NCBI GenBank assembly: GCA_029213195.1
Contig: JARGNI010000010.1
Location: 62,001-126,000, forward strand
DNA length: 64,000 nucleotides
Origin: Verrucomicrobiales bacterium
GTDB lineage: Bacteria > Verrucomicrobiota > Verrucomicrobiia > Verrucomicrobiales > DEV007
Direction of reading: 5' to 3'
The notes beneath the pieces were generated by a model that did not search any database, had not been told where the DNA came from, and saw only the letters and a program-made list of their open reading frames with translations. This document shows positions 1 to 8,845 of this stretch, in pieces; the first letter of the stretch is position 1, and each line of letters starts with the position of its first letter. Position numbers and translations under genes: made by a program.

Positions 1-530
1 ATCCCGCGCCCATCGAGCCTGACAAATCACTCCAGGGAGTCGAGGAGGTGAAGATGATGTATGACCTCATCGTCGCAGCTCTCCAGGTTGATACCTCACG
101 GGTATTTTCCTATCGCCAACCCCTCGATACCTTGATCCGAAGCATGGGCGCGACCATCACGGCTCACAACATGAGTCACTATGAACCCGGCACTCGCATG
201 GAGGTCTCGAAACAGCGAGACCAGAAACAATCCGAGTTGTTTGCCCATTTCCTCGATCGATTGAAGGGCGTCAAGGAATCGGATGGCAGCAGCCTTTTCG
301 ATCACACCACGGTGACTCTTGGAAGCAACATTCACTCCATCCACTACCTGACCAACTGTCCGACGATCGTTGCCGGAGGCGGAGCCGGGATTCAACACGG
401 AAGGCACATCGTCACTCCCGAAAAAACGCCCCTCTGCAATCTCTGGCTCAGTCTTCTCCAGGGATCCGGGCTCGAGGCGGAAACGCATGGGGATTCTACG
501 GCAACGCTACCTCAGTTGTTCGAGGTGTAG
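1..530 (+). CDS. DUF1552 family secreted protein, C-terminal part (5' end outside window)
   Basis: The reading frame is open from base 3, so the gene begins before the window; the GTG at 48 is internal, not a start. About 175 C-terminal residues are visible. They show the usual DUF1552 ending: a stretch with MSHYEPGT, then SLFDHTTVTLGSN, a glycine-rich AGGGAGIQHGRH and TPLCNLWLSLL. The family is common in Planctomycetes and Verrucomicrobia, is normally Tat-exported and is encoded after a DUF1592-type cytochrome protein; its biochemical role is not established. It converges on a second DUF1552 gene (780-2138), so two such loci probably meet tail to tail here. The family call is firm; the function is unknown. 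Confidence 0.85.
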   Translation, partial: PAPIEPDKSLQGVEEVKMMYDLIVAALQVDTSRVFSYRQPLDTLIRSMGATITAHNMSHYEPGTRMEVSKQRDQKQSELFAHFLDRLKGVKESDGSSLFDHTTVTLGSNIHSIHYLTNCPTIVAGGGAGIQHGRHIVTPEKTPLCNLWLSLLQGSGLEAETHGDSTATLPQLFEV

Positions 531-570
531 GGATCTTCCAGAGTTCGATCGAAGCGAGGCCAGAGAAAGA

Positions 571-597
571 CGGACAACGAGGACGTTGTCCCTCCAT
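571..597. repeat. 27-nt dispersed hairpin repeat, single copy
   Basis: A perfect 8-bp stem (572-579 with 584-591, GGACAACG/CGTTGTCC) encloses the loop AGGA. The whole 571-597 stretch is identical, in reverse complement, to 31015-31041 and 31127-31153 inside the tandem repeat downstream of ffh. It lies between two convergent genes and may act as a bidirectional transcription stop, although there is no T-run. Confidence 0.75.
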
Positions 598-693
598 TTG
601 TTCCCCAGGCAATCGATCCTTGCACAGTTTTCCACGAAGGGAGATTGGGCTTGTGATCGCCGCTTCCGTATTCCTCCACGTGCGCGTAAGTAG

Positions 694-713
694 CGGAGCC
701 TGCAAGGGCTCCG
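694..713. repeat. Short intergenic hairpin
   Basis: CGGAGCC at 694-700 pairs with GGCTCCG at 707-713 around a 6-nt loop. It lies in the 249-bp space between the convergent DUF1552 genes. It resembles the other intergenic stem-loops in this window in form but not in sequence. Nothing else is recognisable in 531-779. Confidence 0.55.
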
Positions 714-779
714 ACCATCGCGCTGCCTGACCTCAACGTTTCGGAATTTTTACAAATCCCCCTACCAGGACAGCAACAA

Positions 780-2138
780 TCAAGATCCTTTCACCCCCGA
801 AACTTCGCCGGAACTGTCGGCAAATCGATCCATCTCCAGCCCCATCATGCGGGCCTGGGTCAGCCAGAGATTGGCGAGTGGTGTTCCCTCGGCCATGTTG
901 ATGTGCTGCCCCGTCTGAGTGACACGACCGCCACCGGCCATGATGATGGGCAGGTCGTTGTATTGATGGGTGGAACCATCCCCGAGTCCGGACCCGTAGG
1001 TGAACAAGGTATTGTCGAGCAGCGTCGTTCCATCCGCCTCCTCCATCTGGTTCATTCGCCCTAACAGGTAGGCGAACTGCTCCATGTGAAACCGGTCCAC
1101 CTCGAGGAGTTGGTCGATCATCTTGGTCTGGTTGTGAGACATCCCATGGTGGCTCAACGGTTTGTCGGAAATCTCTTCAAACAGGTAAGGGGTATCCCAT
1201 CGCTCCGGACCGACCATGAACGTCGCTACATTCGTGAGCCCGGTCTGCAAGGCGACCACCATGAGATCGCCCATCAAGCGGATGTATTCCCCCCTAGGCA
1301 AATAGGCCTCGGGCGGCTCCTCGAAGTCGACTTGAGCGAGTTCCGCTTTCATCTTTTCGAGGCGATCCATCTGCATTTCGATGGCACGGATAGACTCGAA
1401 ATATTCATCAAACTTCTGGCCATCGACATATCCCAGGTCCTTCTGCAATGACTTGGCATCCTCGAGAACGAGGTCGGTCACATCGCGATAGCGATCGATC
1501 TCCCCGGTTGAGAAGAGACGGCGATACATCTTTCTCGGATCTCGAATCGAGGGCGCGAGATGTCCCGTGCCATACCAGGAAATATTGTCGAAATAGATCG
1601 ATTCCTTGTTGTCCTTGTGACTGTTGCAACTGAACTCCAGCGTCCGAAACGGAGTCTTCTGCCCGACATGATCAGCCACGAGATGATCCAGCGTCCGGTC
1701 CAGCGGCCAGGCTGTCCCCTCGATCGTGTAGGGCTCGGCGCTGCTGAGATAACAAGAGGCACACTGCGCATGCACATCGGTTCCCTGCTGAAAGGTTCGA
1801 TCCATTCCCGTAATCAGATTGATCTGGTCCTTGAAATCCGCGAGGGGCTGCAAGGTCGGAGTCAAATTCTCAAGTGGCTTGACGAAAGGATTCGGGTCCT
1901 GCTTGTCGAGCGACTTCATGACGTTCCCCAGGTTCCCCTTCGGAATAATGGAATTTGCTTCACCGGGAAAGAATCCTCGTCGAACGACTCCGATCGGAAC
2001 GTAAAAATGGGCCATTCGCAATGGCACTGCTTTCGCCGCATGGGCCGTTGTTCCGAGACTCTCCAGCGCAGGCAGTGCCAGGGCCGCTCCTCCGATTCCT
2101 CGGAGAAAGTTTCGTCGGGAGGGATTCCGTTTCTTCAT
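780..2138 (-). CDS. DUF1552 domain-containing protein, Tat-exported
   Basis: 452 residues. The N-terminus has a twin-arginine signal (SRRNFLRG followed by a hydrophobic stretch and an alanine-rich cleavage region near residue 34). The body is DUF1552 throughout, with MSHNQTKM, LLDNTLFTYGSGLGDG and the glycine-rich MAGGGRVTQTGQH near the C-terminus. The gene lies 36 bp downstream of a DUF1592-type cytochrome protein on the same strand, the standard pairing for this family, so the two are almost certainly co-transcribed and probably act together in the periplasm. No catalytic mechanism is known. Full length for the family, with no sign of damage. Confidence 0.9.
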   Translation of the reverse strand: MKKRNPSRRNFLRGIGGAALALPALESLGTTAHAAKAVPLRMAHFYVPIGVVRRGFFPGEANSIIPKGNLGNVMKSLDKQDPNPFVKPLENLTPTLQPLADFKDQINLITGMDRTFQQGTDVHAQCASCYLSSAEPYTIEGTAWPLDRTLDHLVADHVGQKTPFRTLEFSCNSHKDNKESIYFDNISWYGTGHLAPSIRDPRKMYRRLFSTGEIDRYRDVTDLVLEDAKSLQKDLGYVDGQKFDEYFESIRAIEMQMDRLEKMKAELAQVDFEEPPEAYLPRGEYIRLMGDLMVVALQTGLTNVATFMVGPERWDTPYLFEEISDKPLSHHGMSHNQTKMIDQLLEVDRFHMEQFAYLLGRMNQMEEADGTTLLDNTLFTYGSGLGDGSTHQYNDLPIIMAGGGRVTQTGQHINMAEGTPLANLWLTQARMMGLEMDRFADSSGEVSGVKGS

Positions 2139-2174
2139 GATGATCTCTTCACTGAACAGGGGAAAGCGCTCGGC

Positions 2175-4274
2175 TCAACCCTGTTTGTTTTCCGCGACCT
2201 GATTGGATGGTGCGGGAATGGTCTTGGTTTGGAAAGGTTCACTCCGGATCACTTCCTTGATCAAGGTCTGAATCAGGTAGTCGTCTTCGGCTACGTTCTG
2301 AGCAATCTCATCGAGAGCTATCTGGTCGGCCGGCCCCAATTCACGGGCAAGGGCAAAGCTCAGGAGATGACCGGCAAGCCCGCGCGCAAAGCGATCTTTC
2401 TCTGCGAGAATCGCATCCTTGAACTCGATCACGCTTTCGAAACGATGCTTCCGAAAGAGGGTCCCTTCCATGTCGACGTCCCGCCCATTCTCATAAACTT
2501 CGCGCCAGGTGCCGATAGGGCTGTAGTTCTCTAAGGCGAATCCCAGGGGATCGATCTGCTCGTGGCAGCCTTTGCAATCGGATCGCTCTCGGTGCTTGGC
2601 AAGACGCTCCCGCAGGGTCAAGTGAGCTTCTTCCTCGGTGGGTTCCTCTCCCAGGGCAGGCACATCGGCGGGAGGCGGGTTGGGTGGATTGTTGAAGATC
2701 ACGGTGGCGAGCCAGGCGCCTCTCGTAATTGGCTGGGTTCGCTCGGGACCGGAGGTCATTGTCATCACAGCAGCGTTGGTGATGAGTCCTCCGTTGCGAC
2801 GGTCCGATATCGGGACCCGATCAAAACGCAAGGCGGTGACGCCTCCGCGATTCACTCCACTCCCCTGGACCTTGGCCGGACTGAGATCACTTTCCAGCAC
2901 GCCGTAAGCTTCTTCAAGCAGGCCCGAACGATAAGTGAAGTCCGAATCGATGAACTGGGTGATCGACTGATTCTCGATCAACACCGTTTCAAAAAGCAAC
3001 AAGGGTTCCAGCATCATGTGCATGCTGTCTCGATATTTGCTGAAATAAAATTTCGGAAAATGCTCCGGGTCCGGAACTGCAGAAATGATCCGTTCCAACT
3101 GCAACCACTGCGCCGGAAAGCTGTCACAAAATCGCTTCAACTTGCGATCCTTGAGCATTCTTTCGATCTCGGAATTCAGCACCTCTTCCTCCTGCAGAGA
3201 GCCCTCCGCCGCGAGTTTCAGCAGGGTCTCGTCAGGAATACTTCCCCAGAGGAAGAAAGAGAGCCGAGAGGCGAGCTCGTAGTCATCGAGAGTTTGAACG
3301 CCCTCCGAGTCACCACCCTGGTCATACAGGTAGAGAAACTTGGGTGATGAGATCGTCGCTGCCGCCACCGATTTCATGGCCTCGGAGAACTCCCCTCCCG
3401 AGTCGAGCTGATGCATAACATGATCGGTGTATCGAGCGAGGACCTCGTCGGCCACAGGTCTCCGGAAGGCTTTGGTTAGAAATGGTCTCAGACGAGATTC
3501 CACCTCCTCCCGAAGATCCTCGGACGACTTGGGTTCGACGAAGAAGGAATTCCAGATCCCGACGTTGCGAGCTCCGAAATCCTTACTCTCCGTGATCGAC
3601 TGTCCAAGCGTCAGGAACGCCTCCATCAAGAGTGGTGACAGCGACAGGTGATCGGCCTGGTTGTCATATCCGTGTTCCGCCCTGAGATCCTGGGGAAACG
3701 CGGCAACCCCTGCGAGGCGTGGCTCGATCATCTGGGATTTACCCAGGGGCCGACTTCCCACCTTCACCATTTCCGCCATCTTCCCCGTCTCCGGCTGGAA
3801 GTAGCCGCTGTGTTCCCGCATCATGCGTTCGGGCAGAGTGAAGACATTGCACTTGAGATCGAAGAGGTCGATCACGGCATTATGATATTGAAACCGATTC
3901 ATCCTCCGAATCGGGGTGTGCGTGTAGGCTTTGTCCTCCGTCACCGACTGGTGGAGGAGCGCATCCAGTTTCGAAAGGAGCTCTTTTCGTTTTTCCGGCT
4001 CGATCTGGGGCTCATCCTCAGGAGGCATTTCCTCAAAATCGATCACGTCGACCAAGGTCTGGAGAAGTTCGGGATCAGCCGTGAGATCCTCAACGCTCTT
4101 GATCTCCCGAAGATCCACTTTCCCCTTCACCTTCCCATCCTGTCCATGGCACTGAATGCAGTTCTTCTGAAAGACATCCAGGACAAGTTCTTCCCCCGCC
4201 CGCAACGAGCAAAGAAAACCGGAAAAAAGGAGCAAGGTGGCAAGCGCACCCGGATGGAACCGACGAATGAACAT
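2175..4274 (-). CDS. DUF1592/DUF1588/DUF1585 multidomain haem protein
   Basis: 699 residues from the ATG at 4274. That start gives a clean signal peptide (MFIRRFHPGALATLLLFSG) and avoids the 57-residue extension that would run into the divergent gene at 4388. A c-type haem site, CIQCH, is at residues 39-43. DUF1587 follows (RRMNRFQYHNAVIDLF), then DUF1595 (FLTKAFRRPV), DUF1592 (LASRLSFFLWGSIPDE), DUF1588 with a second CKGCH near residue 569, and DUF1585 at the C-terminus. This is the standard order for these PVC proteins. They are predicted periplasmic redox proteins of unknown substrate, partnered with the DUF1552 gene directly downstream. Confidence 0.92.
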   Translation of the reverse strand: MFIRRFHPGALATLLLFSGFLCSLRAGEELVLDVFQKNCIQCHGQDGKVKGKVDLREIKSVEDLTADPELLQTLVDVIDFEEMPPEDEPQIEPEKRKELLSKLDALLHQSVTEDKAYTHTPIRRMNRFQYHNAVIDLFDLKCNVFTLPERMMREHSGYFQPETGKMAEMVKVGSRPLGKSQMIEPRLAGVAAFPQDLRAEHGYDNQADHLSLSPLLMEAFLTLGQSITESKDFGARNVGIWNSFFVEPKSSEDLREEVESRLRPFLTKAFRRPVADEVLARYTDHVMHQLDSGGEFSEAMKSVAAATISSPKFLYLYDQGGDSEGVQTLDDYELASRLSFFLWGSIPDETLLKLAAEGSLQEEEVLNSEIERMLKDRKLKRFCDSFPAQWLQLERIISAVPDPEHFPKFYFSKYRDSMHMMLEPLLLFETVLIENQSITQFIDSDFTYRSGLLEEAYGVLESDLSPAKVQGSGVNRGGVTALRFDRVPISDRRNGGLITNAAVMTMTSGPERTQPITRGAWLATVIFNNPPNPPPADVPALGEEPTEEEAHLTLRERLAKHRERSDCKGCHEQIDPLGFALENYSPIGTWREVYENGRDVDMEGTLFRKHRFESVIEFKDAILAEKDRFARGLAGHLLSFALARELGPADQIALDEIAQNVAEDDYLIQTLIKEVIRSEPFQTKTIPAPSNQVAENKQG

Positions 4275-4387
4275 GATCTGTTGCAGCCTATCGGATCGAA
4301 TTCGACTTCCAAGGTCCGGGTTCAGGCCCTTCTCCAGAGAAGCCGCCTCTTGACGACTCCTCCAAGAGCACGTCGACTTCCCTACAC

Positions 4388-5170
4388 ATGAAAGCATGTC
4401 CCCACCTTTTTGCAGGCTTCTGCCTCGCTCTTGCCAGTCTTCCACTCGGGATGCCAGATATCACACGTGCTGAGGAGCATTCCACGACACCGGCCTCCCG
4501 GCAGACTGTTCAAACGCTACCAGAGAAAGTCGCGGAAAAAACGGACAACCTCAACGACCAGTTCTGGCTCTATCTCCCAAAGCGCTATCACGAGGCAGAA
4601 GATGTGAAACTCCCCCTCATTATCTACCTCCACGGCAGCAGTCGCCGAGGTCGCGACGTCGAGCAGGTCAAGGCCAACGGGATTCCTCCGCTTCTCGATG
4701 GGATGGAGGATTTCGACTTTATCGTCGCCTCGCCCCAGGCGCTGGCGAACTATCGCTGGCAGGAATGCTGGCAACCGGACGATCTCATTCTCCTCCTCGA
4801 TCACCTCCTCGCCAACTACCGGATCGATCCCGCTCGCGTTTACCTCACCGGACTCAGCATGGGTGGATACGGCACCTGGGCCTGCCTTAGCAAGCATGCC
4901 GACCGATTTGCCGCCGCGATTCCGATCTGCGGTGGCGGCGACCCGGCCTGGGCGCCAGCGATGAAAGGCCTACCGATCTGGGCTTTCCATGGGGAGGATG
5001 ACTATGTCGTTCCCATCGCCCGGTCCGAGGAGATGGTAGAAGCGGTCAAAGAGGCCGGCGGAAAAGTGAAGTTCACCCGCTATCCGGATACCGGACATGA
5101 TTCCTTCACCCAGACCTATGCAAATCCCGAGATCTTCCGTTGGCTCCTTCAACAGTCTCGCGAGAAGTGA
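4388..5170 (+). CDS. Secreted alpha/beta-hydrolase (esterase/peptidase-like)
   Basis: 260 residues with a Sec signal peptide covering about 1-29. The fold markers are clear: an oxyanion-hole strand IIYLHGSS near 78-85, the nucleophile elbow GLSMGG with Ser157, an acid in HGEDDYVVP (Asp205 most likely) and the catalytic His237 in DTGHDSF. The spacing fits the phospholipase/carboxylesterase or dienelactone-hydrolase-like group often found in polysaccharide-degrading PVC bacteria, where it is a candidate deacylase of sugar or phenolic esters. The substrate is not visible from sequence. It is divergent from the DUF1592 gene across a 113-bp promoter region and convergent with the large gene that ends at 5198. 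Confidence 0.85.
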   Translation: MKACPHLFAGFCLALASLPLGMPDITRAEEHSTTPASRQTVQTLPEKVAEKTDNLNDQFWLYLPKRYHEAEDVKLPLIIYLHGSSRRGRDVEQVKANGIPPLLDGMEDFDFIVASPQALANYRWQECWQPDDLILLLDHLLANYRIDPARVYLTGLSMGGYGTWACLSKHADRFAAAIPICGGGDPAWAPAMKGLPIWAFHGEDDYVVPIARSEEMVEAVKEAGGKVKFTRYPDTGHDSFTQTYANPEIFRWLLQQSREK

Positions 5171-5197
5171 CCTGCCCAACTCGGACTCGCCCTTCTT

Positions 5198-8100
5198 CTA
5201 CTCTTTTCTTTTTGCGTTGTAGCGCCCTTCGATACGGAGGGTGCCATCCGAGTGAAGCAGGTGACCAAGGTTCCCCTCGAGAACGACGCGATCGGCAGCC
5301 TTCTTCGTGACTCCGCGTTTCCAGATGACTTCTTCACCGTTGCGGAGAATGCAAACCCCATCGGCCGTAAACTCCCGGGTATAAGTCTTCAGATACGTCC
5401 AGGTTCCCAGAATATTGTGTCCCTCGAGCGTCACCTTGGGTTGGGGAGGCGCAGGAGGCGGCGGTCCATCGAGCACCGGGACTGGGATATCGACCACTTC
5501 GAAATCGGGTGACAAGGGAGACAGCTTCTTGAGTTTGAGATTCCGAAACTCGATCGGCGCCCCCTCGGACTCGAGACAAAGATATCCAGAGGCAGGCTCG
5601 ATCTGATCTCCTCCCGAAACTTCCACTCCGTTGACCCAGAGCCGGACTTCTCCTTTCACGGCCTTCACGTGATAGTGATTCCACTGGAAGATGCCGCGTG
5701 TCGTTTCCTGGGAAGGAAAGCTCCGGCGTCCTTGAGGTCCAACCGGCGGGAAAGGGTTCATTTTCACGGGTCCGACGGTAAAGACATCGCCGTGACTCGT
5801 GAACCAATCACCCGGTTTCCCAAACTGTTTCTCGTAGACTTCCTTATACCCCAAATCGAGAACCTGGACCTCGATTCCGTGCGGCAATCGCGCCCTTCCC
5901 GCCGCACAGTTGATCAAGGATGGATTGCTGGCCCAGACAAAGACGCCGGAGTTCCCGCCCTTTTTCTTGTGCATCCACTCACACACAAATTCGAAGTCGG
6001 TCAGGGGCTCGCGATAGCGAATCACTCCGGTCGGTCTCCCGGTGCAGTAGACATGCCCCCCATCCCACTTCCAGGTATCGGTGTAGCAATTCACGTTGAG
6101 GAAATCCTCCTCTCCAAGGCTGACCCATTCCGGGCCGGAGGTGTCGACCAAAGCCGGTGCTTCGGGAACGTCTTCGTCGGTTTCTCCGAGGGTGTGCAGA
6201 TACTCGGCCACATCGCGGACATTCTGATCCGTCATCGCCATCTCTGCGGCTGATGGCATCCAGGATTCCTTGGGAAACTCCACCTGAGCCCCGGATCTCC
6301 GGAAGAGGATCTTGCGAGTCTCGCCTCCCATCAACTTCACTTTCAGCGATCCGGCATGCCAGCTGTAGTTGGAGAGCAACCCTTCGATGACATGCTGACC
6401 TTTCTTCAGTCGAACGGGCTTGCCATAGCCATGCGCAAGTTTGGCATCGGGATCGACGATCTCCTGGATGATCTCTTCGACGGTTCGCTGACCACCCCAG
6501 TGAGTCAGGTCCGGGCCGAAGGCGACCCCGCTCCCACCAATGCGATGACACATGACGCAACGAGCGGACTGGAGAGCCCCCTGCTCGCGATCTCCCGGCA
6601 ATTTGGCGATCACGGCGGCCTCGGAAAGCGTGGCATCGGGGTCTCCTCCGAAGCTCTCGGGAATCACGCTACTGAAATCGACATAACGTCCCTGGAGCTC
6701 GTTCAGGTCTTTCGCGATGATTTCATCGATCGTGACCTGGTAGCCTTCACCTGCAGTCCAGGGAAGATCTCCAATTTTCTCCAGTCGCGCTTTGCGGTCA
6801 GCTCGATCTTCTGGAGTTCGGAAACTGGCGAAGGCCATCGCAAGATGGCGGAATTCCTCCAATTCCGGTTTCTGCGATCGGATGCAGGTATCGAGATCCG
6901 CAATTGCCTTGCTCGTATGCAACCGCCAGGCGAGGTCCTTCGCCTTGGTTCCCCAATCGGTAGCTTCTCCAAATAGTGCAGCGACCAACTCTCGGTATAC
7001 CTCCTCTTCCTTCCCTGTAAAGGCGATGCCGAGGGCCTCGAGAGCATACCGATCCGAAGCTTCATAGCCGGCAATCAAGGTGTTCAAAATATGCCGACAG
7101 TCAGAAAAGGAAACGTCGCGAAGGGAAAGCGCCACCTCCCGCCTCACCGCAGCGGAAGTCGCCGATGCGAGAAGGGCCGCCCGATTCAGCATTCCATCCG
7201 GATCGCCAAGGCGGAGAGCTCGATAGGCGGTAACAACGAGACGCTCGTCTTCGTCCTTGAGAAAGTTTTCGACATCGGCGACACCCGACTCCCCCATCTG
7301 CGCCAGGATCCAGATTCCCCGAGCTATGGCTTTCGGATCGGACTCTCTGCGACTCATCCAATTCTTTACCGACTCCGTGACCGGCTCGCCTTTTCCAACC
7401 AGCAGCCAAGCGGCATGAGAGCGAATATTCACCGCCGGACTCTCGAGCGCTGCGAGAAGACCGGGAACGGTTTCGAAATCGACTTCGGGGCTTGCCTCGG
7501 TCTTGCTCCCCTTTCGAGAGATCCGATAAATCGTTCCGCTGACCTGGTTCGTTCTCCGGCTCGTGTCATTGTAGAAGTCACTCAGCAGGAGGCTGCCATC
7601 TGGGGCAACGACAACATCGGTGGGGAGAAAGTGCCGCCCCTTTTCGCCCACCTTCAGGGAAAGAAAGGGTTCGTGCTCTCCCAGGTCGTAATGGGACCCC
7701 TCGAGCTTGGGACGAGTCATCATGACTTCCTTTCTCACCATGCAACAATTCAAATAGATGCCTGCGAGACCGAGCGTGTCATCTTCGATCAGGGCATTGC
7801 CGGTCGGCGATCCCGCGCCATACACGGATCCCGGAGGACAGGCTCCCGGGTAGTTCTCCCGCCAGTGGGACCGCGAATACCGCAGGCTCTTGTCCCATCC
7901 TTCCGGCTCCTCCCAAGTCTTCGCCACCTCTTCCCAGGATCGGCTACCATCACGGAGATCGGCGTAACCCATATTCCCATATTCCATCACCCAGGACGAA
8001 CGGCAATGAGCAGGGTCGTCATTGTCGCTTTGATAGACGTCTCCAAAGGCACTCACCGCCATATCATGGGGATTCCGCATATTGTGCCCAGTCGCCGCGA

Positions 8101-8827
8101 GTCCGGTCCCGTCGGGATTGATCCGCATCGTCACCCCGCCAACGTAGACGTGACCGTCCGAGCTTGCTTTTCCGATCGCCTCAGGAAACCCGTAGTAACA
8201 ACCCGAGAGAAAGTGTCGCCCATCCTTGGTCTGGACGTCCGCCCCGCAGTTCCCGAAAGAGAAATGCCATTGCCCGCTCGGAGCTCCAACCACCGCGTGC
8301 AGGGTATGATCATGTCGGTCATTCTTAAATCCGGTCAGGAACACCTCCCGCTTGTCGATTTCGGGATCGAACAATGCATTCCGATCGACATCGGTATAGA
8401 CGATGATCGACGGCGTCGCCGATAGAACGATCCGATTGTCAAAGACTGCTATGCCGAGGGGCGCGTGACGCAGCCCCGTCTCCGAAACAAAGACATGCGA
8501 TCGATCGGCCTTGCCATCTCGGTCCGAATCCTCGACCACGATGATGGACTGTCCCGTCGCAACCCGTCGTCCCTGGTTGTAATCGATCCCTTCGGTCGCC
8601 CAGACTCGCCCCTTGGCATCGACGTCCATCGCCACGGGAGAGAAGATCAACGGAGATTGCGCCCAGACCTCGATCTTCAGATCTTCCGCAGCGAGGTCAA
8701 ACGCTTCCACGGGAACAAACTCAGCCGGTCCAGCGGACTCGGCGAAACTTTCTCGATCGGGAGCCTGACTGAAGACCAGGGACGATAAGAATCCTGTCAG
8801 GAACAAAACGGGAATCAGTAGTTTCAT
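5198..8827 (-). CDS. PVC-type propeller/HEAT/CxxCH protein fused to DUF1080
   Basis: 1,209 residues from the ATG at 8827, preferred over the ATG at 8845 because it opens directly into a signal peptide (MKLLIPVLFLTGFLSS). Residues about 30-430 form the membrane-bound-dehydrogenase-like beta-propeller typical of PVC bacteria (MDVDAKGRVWATEG at its start). A helical HEAT-like region follows, then a mono-haem domain with CVMCH near residue 757. A DUF1080 (3-keto-disaccharide hydrolase, concanavalin-like) domain lies at about 900-1100 (KKGGNSGVFVWAS), with an extra C-terminal domain of about 80 residues. It sits 18 bp after a sulfatase on the same strand. Likely a periplasmic carbohydrate oxidation/hydrolysis enzyme; activity inferred only. 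Confidence 0.88.
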   Translation of the reverse strand: MKLLIPVLFLTGFLSSLVFSQAPDRESFAESAGPAEFVPVEAFDLAAEDLKIEVWAQSPLIFSPVAMDVDAKGRVWATEGIDYNQGRRVATGQSIIVVEDSDRDGKADRSHVFVSETGLRHAPLGIAVFDNRIVLSATPSIIVYTDVDRNALFDPEIDKREVFLTGFKNDRHDHTLHAVVGAPSGQWHFSFGNCGADVQTKDGRHFLSGCYYGFPEAIGKASSDGHVYVGGVTMRINPDGTGLAATGHNMRNPHDMAVSAFGDVYQSDNDDPAHCRSSWVMEYGNMGYADLRDGSRSWEEVAKTWEEPEGWDKSLRYSRSHWRENYPGACPPGSVYGAGSPTGNALIEDDTLGLAGIYLNCCMVRKEVMMTRPKLEGSHYDLGEHEPFLSLKVGEKGRHFLPTDVVVAPDGSLLLSDFYNDTSRRTNQVSGTIYRISRKGSKTEASPEVDFETVPGLLAALESPAVNIRSHAAWLLVGKGEPVTESVKNWMSRRESDPKAIARGIWILAQMGESGVADVENFLKDEDERLVVTAYRALRLGDPDGMLNRAALLASATSAAVRREVALSLRDVSFSDCRHILNTLIAGYEASDRYALEALGIAFTGKEEEVYRELVAALFGEATDWGTKAKDLAWRLHTSKAIADLDTCIRSQKPELEEFRHLAMAFASFRTPEDRADRKARLEKIGDLPWTAGEGYQVTIDEIIAKDLNELQGRYVDFSSVIPESFGGDPDATLSEAAVIAKLPGDREQGALQSARCVMCHRIGGSGVAFGPDLTHWGGQRTVEEIIQEIVDPDAKLAHGYGKPVRLKKGQHVIEGLLSNYSWHAGSLKVKLMGGETRKILFRRSGAQVEFPKESWMPSAAEMAMTDQNVRDVAEYLHTLGETDEDVPEAPALVDTSGPEWVSLGEEDFLNVNCYTDTWKWDGGHVYCTGRPTGVIRYREPLTDFEFVCEWMHKKKGGNSGVFVWASNPSLINCAAGRARLPHGIEVQVLDLGYKEVYEKQFGKPGDWFTSHGDVFTVGPVKMNPFPPVGPQGRRSFPSQETTRGIFQWNHYHVKAVKGEVRLWVNGVEVSGGDQIEPASGYLCLESEGAPIEFRNLKLKKLSPLSPDFEVVDIPVPVLDGPPPPAPPQPKVTLEGHNILGTWTYLKTYTREFTADGVCILRNGEEVIWKRGVTKKAADRVVLEGNLGHLLHSDGTLRIEGRYNAKRKE

Positions 8828-8845
8828 AAGATTGGGTTCATCCAT

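Noticed and set aside
48-530. GTG at 48 as the start of the first gene
   Set aside because: The frame is open to the window edge and the preceding residues continue the DUF1552 domain.
5664-5671. TTCACGTGA core as a possible parS
   Set aside because: The flanks depart from the parS palindrome at several positions and the site is inside a coding region far from parB.
7091-8425. 444-codon plus-strand frame
   Set aside because: Antisense shadow of the 1,209-residue propeller/DUF1080 gene.
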